Of a stretch of 64,000 nucleotides of DNA, positions 1 through 16,970 are shown piece by piece. Made by a program: the position numbers and the translations under genes. The notes under the pieces were generated by a model that made no database searches, was not told the DNA's origin, and worked only from the letters and a program-made list of their open reading frames with translations. Position 1 is the stretch's first letter, and each line of letters starts with the position of its first letter. Source of the DNA: Haemonchus contortus (taxonomy: Eukaryota > Nematoda > Chromadorea > Rhabditida > Trichostrongylidae); contig LS997564.1 in NCBI GenBank assembly GCA_000469685.2, positions 5,606,591 through 5,670,590 of the forward strand, written 5' to 3'.

Positions 1-1170
1 GCTGATCACCTTGTTCTCAACTCTATCAAGGTACGTTGCTACGAAACTTAAGTTGGAACCACTGTTGTTCATTGACTTCGCTAAACAATCGATAGCTTTG
101 TTCCTATTTCTTTTCGTAATTGTTGTTTTTTTCTTTTAGCCAGCCATAAAGCTATTAATAAATCGACACAACAACAAATATTCTTATACGAGTCAGTCTG
201 ATGACAACATTATGAAGAATTTGGAGCTGTTTGATCGTCTTGCAGTGAAATTCCACGATCGTATATTGTTCGTAAAAGGTGAAAGACCTGTTCATCTGAT
301 GTGTTGCAGAAGATTGCATTTATAAATATTTCTAAGACTTTGCATATTAACGCGGAATTTGAGTTGGGATTGTTATCATTTTTTTAGATGTTGGTTCGGA
401 ATCATCCGAAGTATGCCAATGGAAGTTTTTCGGTAAAGGTGAAAAACGAGCTGAAGTGTGCTGTACCTCTATTGTTTACGCTACTGACAAGAAGCAGACG
501 AAGGTATGTAGCGATCGTACTGAAAATTCGTCCGCGTTATTATATGACACTATCGTGTGAGATGATGTTCTCTTCTCATTCATAGAGTTAACAGGCTCTG
601 GGGCTTGGAAAAAACCTCACAAGGGGAACTTGTTCTAAAAATTGGCCTCAAATGGTGCAATAACTTTCGAAATTGTCCATCCTTGGAGCTCTCTCTTTTT
701 GTTCTATAAATGACCTCAAATGATGCAATAACTTTCTAAATTGTCCATCCTTGGAGCTCTCCCTTTTCTCTCGGAAACGTTTTTAAAAACTGAGGAACTC
801 CTTGTAGATTTATAATAGCTGAATTAGAACTCAATTTTGTTGCAGGTTGAGTTTCCTGATTCAAAGATCTATGATGAAGCGATGTCAATCTTACGTTTTG
901 AGGAAAGGGGTCTGTGTTCAAGGTGAAGTGATCTCGTTATATCGTTTTACTTAGAGTGGAAATCTTCGAAAACTGGTGCAGAACTCTTCCTTAACCTGGT
1001 GCTGTTCACTCCGAACTTTATGACACACGTATTTTGCCCTTTTCTCTACTTTTATGAAAAACAATTATACGCAGACCAATACACGTAATCATAGCATGAT
1101 ATTCAGATGCGGTGGTGAAGCGTGCAGTCCGAAAGAGACAGTATCCCCTCCTGATGGGATGAACGATTAA
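1..1170 (+). CDS. 3' part of an unrecognised protein-coding gene (cut by left edge)
   Basis: Five exons join in one frame: 1-30, 140-278, 388-503, 846-922 and 1107-1170, ending in TAA. Each junction has GT donors and TTTTAG, TTGCAG or ATTCAG acceptors, and all phases agree, which is good evidence for a real gene. The visible 142 residues are hydrophilic and mixed alpha/beta in look. They contain the segment LFDRLAVKFHDRILFVKD and end in a cysteine-bearing tail (C-x2-C-x4-C around GLCSRCGGEAC) followed by a short Pro-rich end. I do not recognise the family. The 5' part lies outside the window. Intron 4 (504-845) carries a tandem duplication. Confidence 0.65.
646..762. repeat. Tandem duplication, period 68 bp, in an intron
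   Basis: A segment of roughly 48 bp starting CCTCAAATGG at 646 recurs at 714 with only a few changes; both copies end in CATCCTTGGAGCTCTC. It lies inside an intron of the left-edge gene and is probably neutral. Confidence 0.8.
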
Positions 1171-1660
1171 GAATTTTTTGATTAAATTGTTACTTTCTCG
1201 AGCCTCTTTCTCTTGCGTTCATTCATTTTCTTTCATTCATTCTCATAGAACAGCTTTTCCCTTTATCATAGAGGATCTCTAGTGATGCTGATAGTCCCTA
1301 TACACCAAATATTGACGCCGAGCGTATGATTTCTCTAGTCTTCCACCAAGTGCTAAATACATATGTTAGTACACGCACGATCGTTGTTGATGCCTTTGTG
1401 GACGTTTAATAAATAATTTCCTCTTTTAGTGAAGACTTGTTAGTGTTAATAAACACCCATCATACAGTAATTTGAGACGAAGAATCAGTCTGGAGTGATG
1501 ATAAAGGGAACCCTCCCGTTAAGATGAACAATTGTATTTCAAGCACTTTTCATAGCTATCTCCACCCATGAGAGGTATAAGCATATTGGATTAGAGAGGA
1601 CAGGTTTGGAAATAATGATGCTAAAGTAGCCGCAAGCACAGCTTCTACACCAACGCAAAC
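1171..1660. other. Intergenic, nothing recognised
   Basis: Downstream flank of the left-edge gene. AATAAA-like words near 1408 (tttaataaataat) and 1448 (gttaataaaca) could serve polyadenylation. No coding signal was seen. Confidence 0.5.
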
Positions 1661-2265
1661 TTAACACGTTGACGACAATGTCGCACAATGTTGCGCGACA
1701 GTCAGTCTGTCTCATGGGACGATGTCGCGCAATGCTGCGCGACGGTGCATTCTTCGATTAAAGTGTGTGTGCTCGCTCCGTTTTTTGTGCACCTTTTCAA
1801 TTTAGGCTTATAAGTGTCCACAGTAGCACCGGCCACCTAACAAATTGATTCCAAGATGAATAATACAAACACAAGACAGCATCAACCGCAGGACCCATAT
1901 CGTCACCGTCTAAACCACCTGCAGCATCGTCGTCGCTGTCGAGCAGCCAGCGGTCAAAAATTTCGTTGAGTCTTCCATTTCAATATCCGGGACACTCACG
2001 ATGGCAGAAATAGTTGCAAGGATAATAATACTCCCAAAGATCCTATTTGTATACCCCTAATTCAAATTTACCACCGCCAAATTTGATTAAACCGAGTAGC
2101 CGCAAAACTTGGGCAAAACTCGAATACTGCTGGAAGGTTTGCGGATTTCAAAAGTTTTTGAACGTAATCACTCATTTTTTCGAGAAATAACAAACTTCCA
2201 AGGAAAAAAACTGTGTCGTCCCACGGGACAGACACGAAAAAATCGGCTCGTCGTCAACGTGTTAA
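1661..2265. mobile_element. piggyBac-type MITE (TTAA-flanked, 12-bp TIR)
   Basis: The sequence TTAA-CACGTTGACGAC at 1661-1676 is repeated in perfect inversion at 2250-2265. TTAA as the flanking target site is the hallmark of piggyBac insertions. Inside each end a second inverted motif occurs: GTCTGTCTCATGGGACGA near 1707-1724 and its imperfect partner near 2216-2233. The left end also holds a direct repeat of ATGTCGCxCAATGxTGCGCGAC (copies near 1678 and 1722). The roughly 600-bp interior has no transposase, so the element is non-autonomous. Assignment to piggyBac rests on the TTAA and end sequence only. Confidence 0.7.
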
Positions 2266-2605
2266 CGGCCTTCTTTAATGATTAACACAATGACGGCAAT
2301 CGCGCTATGTGAAAAAAGATTTGGTAAAGACCGGCACTTACCACCTGTGACCCTTTAAAGAATTTTGATTTTGCGACGTAGTACCTGGTGGTCTTTCAAT
2401 TATGAGCTCAACTACTTTCAGAAATTGTTTCTAGGTTTTGCGGACTTTGCACCTAGCCTATAACACAGTGAAGATGCTAATGGCAAAGTGCTAGTTTATC
2501 TTAGAGCATGGACTCATTCGAAGAAATGTAACCCTCCAAAATCATAGGTATGGTATCAAACTTCAAATTCCAAAAATAAAAGATTCTCTGGGACCATACA
2601 ATATA
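2266..2605. other. Spacer between two mobile elements, nothing recognised
   Basis: AT-rich DNA between the TTAA MITE and the Tc1/mariner element. No open exon with splice signals was found. Confidence 0.5.
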
Positions 2606-3909
2606 CAGGGTGGCTACAAAGTATGGTCCGGTGTTTATTCGCATGTAAAAAAAAAATAAATATCATGCATTTCTTCAAGAATTTTCATTAAATGGTACGG
2701 CTAAGATAAAGGAACATTTATTCGAGGTATTGTTCGAAATGATCGCCCTTGGCCAGAATACAAGCTTCCAATCTCTTCGTGAAGGCTCCCACGGTGGGCC
2801 GCAAGTAGTCGACATCAATTTTCTGCCCATTCCATCTGAAGAGCTGCTTTTAGACTGTCCAAACTGCGGTGGGGTGAAAATGACACTTTCTGCTGCAGAT
2901 AGCTCCGGACGGAGTAGTCCATTGGATTGAGGTCTGGGGAGTTAGATGGCCACATGTCTTTGTCCCAGAATCCAGGAAAATGATGTCGGCAGAAAGAAAT
3001 CGTGGATTTCGACCCATGTGCTGTGCCCAGTCCTGTTGCAAGATAAAGTTCCGTTCTCCGAAGTGACTTCGGGCCCATGGCAACAGTGTGTCCCTTAAAA
3101 TAACATTCTGGTAAGTTTCGGAGTTGATTTTGATGTTTTTATCAATAAAAACGAGAGGTGTTTTGCCTTCTGATGTTATTCCGGCCCATACCATCACCGA
3201 CTACGGGAACAGGCTGATGGTTTTCACTCGTCGTTTTCTGGAGTTTTTCTCTGCCTGACGGGGCAACTGCCGCTGGTTTTGGCTGTTGTGCGCGACCTCG
3301 ACCGTGAAAATTTTCTCGTCTGCCCACACGATGTCTGAGAGGCGGCCCGCACGAACTGCTGCCAGAAGCTCCTGACATTTTTCCAGTCTGTTCTTCTTTG
3401 CTGCTTCGCTGAGCATCTGGCCTCGGAAGAAGCGGTAATTGTGAAAATCTAGCTCACATTTCACAATGTTTTGAACACTTCTTCGTGAGATATGCAAATC
3501 CGAAGCGATTCTGTTCATGCTGACCACATCGTTGCGTGAGATCCTATTCTTGATCACCTTCCGATTCCGAGGGACATTGACAGTTCTTGGTCGCCTCGAT
3601 TTTGGAAGTGGTAGATGATGTCTACACCCCCTGTACTGGGCCACAATTCTTTTGACCGTTCTGTCGTTAATGTGCAGCCTTCTTGCGATCTCCGCAGCGG
3701 AACATCCTTCATCTACGAGATGTGCGATTGTGGCACGGTGAGGAAATGGTCGCACTTTTCCGAGGTACTTCTACCGACAGTCACAATAATTTGGCTATAG
3801 TGCATGACTGACATGCTTTATTCAGAGCATATATTGCACAGCTGAAACAGGGATTTACAGGTTAGCAAGCGACGTGTGATTTGGCGGACCATACTTTGTA
3901 GCCACCCTG
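2606..3909 (-). mobile_element. Tc1/mariner-superfamily transposon, full length with perfect TIRs
   Basis: A 25-bp terminal repeat beginning CAGGGTGGCTACAAAG at 2606-2630 is matched exactly in inversion at 3885-3909. Both ends are flanked by TA (2604-2605 and 3910-3911), the target duplication of the IS630-Tc1-mariner superfamily. The 1304-bp size suits a full element. A single transposase reading frame runs leftwards through most of it but is broken (see the pseudogene entry), so this copy should depend on a transposase from elsewhere. Perfect TIRs suggest recent arrival or recent mobility. Confidence 0.93.
2815..3755 (-). pseudogene. Tc1/mariner transposase, broken
   Basis: The N-terminal part (3755 to 3204) has two helix-turn-helix regions (for example CSAAEIARRLHINDRTVKR) and the first catalytic aspartate in VWADEKIF. 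A TAG stop at 3201-3203 interrupts the frame before VMVWAGITSEG. The frame continues to the second aspartate (FILQQD), then a frameshift near 3010 moves coding to another phase for the last part, which holds WPSNSPDLNPMDY with the third aspartate. Allowing for the shift, the last two acidic residues are about 37 apart, as in DD37D (maT-like) elements. At least one nonsense and one frameshift mutation make this copy inactive. Confidence 0.88.
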
Positions 3910-3911
3910 TA

Positions 3912-4823
3912 TACTAGCTTCTCTTAGGTTTGATTTGATAACTGCAAGAAAAAGATGCAAAAAATAGAAATATAGCCAGATAAAGTAAACAACAACCGTG
4001 GTCCAGTTGTCCTCTACACGGTCCCATGCGCTAGAAAACTTGTTCATATGTGGACTACACTGTCGAAAGCGTGAAGCTAGTTTTGTTGCAAATTTGGTGC
4101 AAAATTCAAAATGGGAACAATTTGCAAGCATCGTTACTTTTACCTGTTCTTTCCCCTCATGTAGCCATATCGCTTCTGTCCAGGTATCCCTATACGCATT
4201 CCGCTCGAAATTCTAGCCTCTGTTTCCGGACACTCCAATTGGATAAGCTTCTTGATAATCAGCTGTCAAAACTTGCACCTGCACACTTCGCCTCGCGTCA
4301 TATTTTCATTTGAACGCACCCAAACAACAACTCAACGTAACGATGAAATTCAGCAAATTTAGAAAGGAGACTGCCCATCACTTAATGGTGATGCGCAAAG
4401 TGTAACAACTCATCAATATTGATTTTAGCTAACAACCTCCTTAATTAAGGACGATGAAATTTACAACTGTGAAGAATTTGACGGAACAACGCTCACATCG
4501 AACAAGAACACAATGCCACAGGGAGATAAACTGTTGCGGTAGCAAAATAACATCGGTGTTTCAGGAGCACTCACAGGACTAAGTAGCGCTCAATTCCAAA
4601 TTAAAGTCCAAAAATTATCATGACAAAATAAGGAAGAAATCTAATTTCTGACTTATCACAACCCCTAGCCCCATAGTCCCTCGAATTCTCTGAAATCATA
4701 TCAACAGCAAGACTACGAATTTCCTTCTTAACAAAAATTAATTTTAACTTAAAAAGCGTGAGATTCACCACAGTAAATAAATACAAGGATGGATTAGCAT
4801 TGTTACAAACAGCAAAATCACTT
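3912..4823. other. Intergenic, nothing recognised
   Basis: Between the transposon and the 3' end of ddx-15. No splice-supported exon was found on either strand; it includes the ddx-15 3' UTR and transcription end. Confidence 0.5.
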
Positions 4824-11466
<6,643 letters not shown>

Positions 11467-11474
11467 GCTGAAAA
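11467..11474 (-). promoter_or_regulatory. Likely spliced-leader trans-splice acceptor of ddx-15
   Basis: Read on the minus strand, TTTTCAG ends at 11468, one base before the ATG. There is no upstream coding exon, so this consensus acceptor most likely marks the end of an outron. Confidence 0.65.
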
Positions 11475-13000
11475 TTTCAGAGCTTAAAAATAGACAGCCT
11501 GGTAGCAAATGCAAGAACACCGCTTTCTTTTTACGAGAAGAAAAGATCGATGAGAAAAGAAATGTTCTTAAGAAAAAAAAAACGCTAGTCGAGGAATAGG
11601 AAAACAGCAAATCGTTCGAGAGACATTCCTACAGAACACCTGTTTTATAAATTCAGATATTCCTGCGTTTTATTAAAGATATAAACTCGCTGAAAAATGT
11701 TTTAATCATTACTCCAAAGGCTGTACAGTAATCAAAGCCACAGTCGCTATTCTAAGACACTTGCGCCTACCCTGTTCGAACAAAATTGGAAAACAAAAAG
11801 ATGGAAAGCACCTAATCATATTTTCGTTTAAAAAAGTCGTCTGCGTACACGAAACGTGACGCAAGCAGACGCGTAGCGATTTCTCACTAGAGCGTAAAAG
11901 CGCTTTGGCATTCAGCATTTCAATTACTCTGCATTGTTCTTTTTGCATGATAATGTGATAATGTGTTGCTAGGTTTTGCTGCTTTTCTGCTCTGTGATAG
12001 CCTTCCGATGCAATTGCTTGGTAGTCTGTAGCATGAAAAATGGTTGTAATTGGTGCCTTTTTTGTTGTACTTTACAACTGCCATACTTAGTGTTATGAAT
12101 TGAAAATAAACAGATAAATTGGAGATAGTCGCCTGATCATCAAAAAAAGGAATAAGTAAGTGAGAGTTATCCGTAGCCAAGACACCTACGATTAAAAGTA
12201 AAATTTTAACAAATGTAGGACTCCAAATTCCGGGTATTTAAACACTCTACACCTTCTAATGAACTGGCTCAGCTAATCTGCAACCTTCAAAAAAGAAGAA
12301 ACAGGGTGAGTCCTTGTCTTTTACTCTGAGCGCACTCAACGATCGTATACCATCCTACAGCTAGAAGATTCCATCAAGTTGAATTTCTTTTAAACGAGAA
12401 GATTGCTAGGCTTGCGCATTTTATAAAAGAATGGATACATCCATATTCGCTTTCAAACTCTACGAATACATGAATAACAATACTCAACGAATAAAAGAAA
12501 AGCGGAGATCCACGGAGTGTTTTTTGTCATTAAGTGAGATCTCCAGCTGTCCATCGTGCAAGATTATGGGCTGCAATTAAGCTTATAAAGAAGTTCTAAC
12601 CCGATATAGGATTGTGAGGAACAACTACATCTTTTGTAGAACTAGCTGTTCAGTTAAGACTATAAGAACAGAATCTTCCACTCGATAGAAATGCAACTCA
12701 GAGCGAGGAAAGCCGAAAATTCCGAAACCATGAAAATCAACCAGCAAAGTTTAAGAAGCAGCGTTAAACGAGATGTCAAAAAAGTCACTTGAAAGCAAAA
12801 CGGCGTTGCATGTTGGTCTCGCCGCGATGCCTTGGCCGCGGTGCATGAAGTTTTGAGCGACTTCACGAACTTCTTGTAACTGGTACATTCGCTTATGTTT
12901 CGTAACCATTGCTAAATTGTTTCAAGAGTGTCTTATAATCAATGCCACAGTTTGATAGAATGTCGCTCAGGTTTATTTACTGCCGTTGAAGGGTTAGAGT
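11475..13000. other. Divergent intergenic region between ddx-15 and ucr-1
   Basis: About 1.5 kb that must hold the promoters of both divergent genes. No coding exon or recognisable repeat was found. Confidence 0.5.
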
Positions 13001-13031
13001 TTTATAGGCTTAGTGGTAACAGGACGGAAAG

Positions 13032-16000
13032 ATGGCGTTGAGGTTTGTCATCGGCTCATCACTACGGCCAGTTTTCAACAATCAGGTGATTTTATTTGAT
13101 CGTAAATGGAATTCTATTCTGTTTAGTATGTTACTGATATGGTGTACATACCATCGCTGTAAAAAGGCAGGTCTTATGCCACTGCTCAGCTCCCAATGCC
13201 GTTTTGAAATTGAAATTCAAAGATGTCCCACAATGCAGTTAAAATAAGCGTCTTCTTGTGCACGCTTGGTCAAATTATTGTAGTGCGGAAGGCTCCGCAC
13301 TTGTTATCTGTACCCTTTCTTTTTTTGGATCACCAGCCTTCCGTACCCCTCTAATGTACGAGCTTTTGCTCTTTAAGTCTGAGTAGACGACATGTATAGC
13401 TTCGTGGTTTGGTTATTAGGAGAATACGCTTCACTGCAGTGCTTCAAAGTACCCTTGAAGTTGTTTCCACTAGCGACGACCTAAAAGTAATGCATCGTAG
13501 GGGCTGTTTCGTCGTATAAAATTGGAGTTGGAGAGGAGTTCACAAATGCACCAACCTCTTAACTTGAGCAAAGATCTTGTGCAACACCCTTAGACTTTTG
13601 CAACATCCTTAGACTTTTTTTATTAATTTCACTTTCATGTCGTATATTTCCCTGTTTCATGGAATATTCTCCTCTAATACCACAGTTTGCTTGAAGGAAA
13701 CATGTTCAGGTCCGTAATGTGGCTGCGTTATCTATAAAAGATGTGCTGGCAAATCAGCCATCTTGTGAAGTCCAAACGCTTAAAAACGGATTCCGAGTTG
13801 CAACTGAAGACAACGGGAAGCCGACAGCGACCGTATGTATCGCTTTTTTTTACTTTTCTTGAATTTATTGTTTTTTCTATCACTTGAATTCGAAGTGAGG
13901 TTTACTCCTATACATGGTTCGTCTGTAATCTCAAATTGCCACCGACTCATTGGATTTTTTTGCGTTCGGCATTTAGCAACGCTCAAAAGAGTTACTTTTA
14001 TTTCGTCCAAATGTACCTCTATTCGCGAGTGTTTCCTTATTGTTGGAGAAATGTGCCTGTTCAGGTTGGAGTATGGATTGAAACTGGATCCCGTTACGAA
14101 ACTGAAGAAAATAATGGCGTCGCTCATTTCCTTGAGCGACTCATGCATAAGGTTATTTTAAAAGCTCCAGTTCTTTCTGCTACTTTCTATCTCCTGTACA
14201 CTCAGCCTGTTATTCGTTTCAGCAACTACTTTTGTGTTTCAGGGAACCAGTAAGCGTGCTTCTGCTACTCTCGAGAAAGAACTAGAGGCGATCGGTGCCA
14301 GGATGCAATCTTATACCACTCGAGATCGTACTGCCCTTTTTGTGCAGTCGTCTTCCCAGGATGTTGAGAAAGGTATGACTTATTTATTCCTCTCCACATA
14401 CTATTAGCAGTTGAAAGTGAATGTTGAGAATTTTTAAACTAATTGCTGGTCCTCTTCATTATTTTTGGTGAACCTTTAAGAACGTTGCTGTTTCCGAATA
14501 AGAATTTGTAAACTAACAAACAGCTGTAAATTGTTGGTCCTTTTTTGATCTGTTGTGGGCATCTTAAAAAAGCCGATTCGTTTAAAAAATTGACGTGACT
14601 GTTGAACTTCTGAGGATACTAGTGTGCCATTTTGATAAATTAGCCGTTCAACCTTTTTCGGATTTCTGAGACTGAAAGTTGACGGTTTCTGCGGGTGGTA
14701 CTTAGGATCGGGTTAGTTCCAGAATGAAAAGGCATCTTCTGACGGAGTGTGTGGGTTTCATATCGTGCTGTGACATGACCTGGAAGCTGTACTACATGCA
14801 TCTGAACTTCCCTTTACTGGGACTGGTTGACCGGTATTAATTAACGCGAAAAATAAGATGCAGCGCTTCTTGCCTCGACTTCTTTTCGAATGGAAATGGT
14901 AGTTGAATAGGGTTACAGAAGAGTTAGTAATCGCCTCCTTTTCAGTTGTGTGCATTAATATTCCATTAAGTGTGATGCTTTCTCCACCAATATTTTTCAT
15001 TATAGTGGTGGATATAATTGCCGACGTCCTTCGTAACAGCAAATTGGATTCATCTGCAATAGAAAAGGAACGTGAAGTATTGCTCCGAGAATTAGAACAG
15101 AGCGAAGACGATTTGCAAGGAATGACTATGGATAATCTTCATACTGCTGCTTTCCAGGTAACAATTTACGTGATTCTTTTAGCGCTCACATTCCATGATA
15201 GAGTATTATAGGGCACGCAGATGTCGAAAAGCCCAATGGGTACGACTACTTCTCTCAAGGTGCGTTTCGACTGGGAGGGAGTTACTTGATGTCATAGATG
15301 CATTTACAATTTTCGAAGAACGCCGTTTAGGCCATCACCGCACAACACTTAAAAGAGTGGCAGGAAGATAACTATCGTCCAATTCGTATGGTTCTCTCAG
15401 CTGTTGGTGGTAACTGCTCTAGCTCCAAGATACATGGCCTTGCCGAGAAGTATTTTGGCGATCTCAGCAACGAATATCCAAGGAAGGTCCCTGAGGTACT
15501 GTAAATACCCTTTGCCTGCATATGAAAAGCATTCAAAAATTTTCAGGCAGGCGGTATTCGCTTTACTGGCAGCGAGTACAGATATCGTAATGACTACATT
15601 CCGCATATGTACTCTGCTATTGCCGTTGAGGTGGGTTTCATTTGCTGTTCAACTCAATAGTTATACGAATCATCATGCTTCCTTGTTAATGTGATGCTCA
15701 AACTCCCATCTCTATTACTCGTTTCTCTTCATTCTTCATTTCTGTTTTCCCTCGAAAGTTTTCTTAACCATCATGTGGCCCACCTCATTGTCACCTCATT
15801 TGCCACATTGGCGGTACTTTTACTATGAAAATGTTTTTAAGGGCGTTGGCTATGGACATAAGGACGCACTTGCTCTTCAGATGGCCAGTCAGTTCATAGG
15901 TAAGCTTTCACTCGGCTAGAAACGTTTCAGTGTGATCAGGTCGTTGCTTTGCGTAATGTCTCGTAGGCATGTAATTGCCTATGAAACATTACGCAGTCTC

Positions 16001-16970
16001 AGACTGCAGACTCAACTTATGACGCTATTTAATGCAGTAGAGACCTTCTTTCAGTACAATTGCTCGCAGATTTTTGAAGATACTCTACAGCTGCATTGGT
16101 TTGTTCACTTCCAGGTCAGTGGGATGTCACTCATGCCACCTCTCGTACTGCTCCTTCACGCTGGGTTCAGAAGATTTCACACGAGCATGGCCTACAATTT
16201 TTGCAACATTTCAACATTCACTACAAGTGAGCGAAATGTTTCAAATAATTTTTACCACTTGTTGAATATTTATTTTTGAAAGGGACACTGGCTTGTTTGG
16301 AGTATACTATGTAAGTGATGGAGATGATCTGGCCAATTCACAGGGAATAATGAGGAGCATCCAGCATGAGTGGAAGGTAGTAATTTTTTGCTACAATTTC
16401 TATTTGTTCCGTCAGAAAAGGCACGACTGCAATCTTTCTTTTCTAAGAATGATCGCGATCCCGCTCTGCGGTTGGTTCCACAAAACTCTATGTTAAATTC
16501 CTTATTTATTCTTTATAGCACCTTGCGGCAGCTATCTCTGATGAAGAGACAACACTCGCACGCAATCAACTCCGAACTGAACTTTACCAAAACCTTGAAA
16601 CGAATACCCAGAAAGCAGAGTACAACGCAAAGGAGGTAACAGATGTGTTCCCTTGTAGTCTTGCTATATTCCCTCTAATCTTTTGGATTTTGGTAATCTT
16701 TTTGACTGCTTAAGCTTCTCTACACTGGAAATGTACGATCTCTCGCTCAGTTGGAAGAAGAAATCTCAAATATTGACCACAATGTTTTACGAGCAACCGT
16801 CTTCAAGCATGTATATGATAGAGATACGGCGAATGCCGGCGTTGGTAAGTAATTCAATTGTTTGGCTATGAATTTGAGCCAATAAATTGAATCGCTCGGT
16901 TCCAGGTCGTACCGAAGCCTTCGTGAGTTATGCACATACCCGTGCGGCAATGTCATGGTGGAGGTTGTAA
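13032..16970 (+). CDS. ucr-1: Cytochrome bc1 complex core protein 1 (UCR-1), M16 peptidase family, inactive
   Basis: Subunit of mitochondrial respiratory complex III facing the matrix. Fourteen exons: 13032-13085, 13710-13832, 14065-14151, 14243-14372, 15006-15157, 15212-15259, 15331-15495, 15547-15630, 15842-15899, 16115-16226, 16283-16376, 16519-16635, 16715-16844, 16906-16970. They total 1419 nt, or 472 aa, matching the family. The first exon is a basic, Asp/Glu-free mitochondrial presequence. The zinc motif HxxEH of the catalytic relative MPP-beta is here H80-F-L-E83-R84, with arginine at the third position, so zinc-dependent cleavage is not expected. This, plus overall sequence, points to core protein 1 rather than MPP-beta. 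Conserved blocks include RYRNDYIPHMY, QWDVTHATSRTAPS and the C-terminal GRTEAF. TTTATAG at 13001-13007 is a candidate trans-splice acceptor. Confidence 0.95.

Noticed and set aside
2730..2930. Plus-strand open frame within the Tc1/mariner element
   Set aside because: It is the antisense shadow of the transposase on the other strand.
13032..16970. Call as catalytic MPP-beta
   Set aside because: The zinc motif is HFLER, not HxxEH, and the sequence agrees better with UCR-1.
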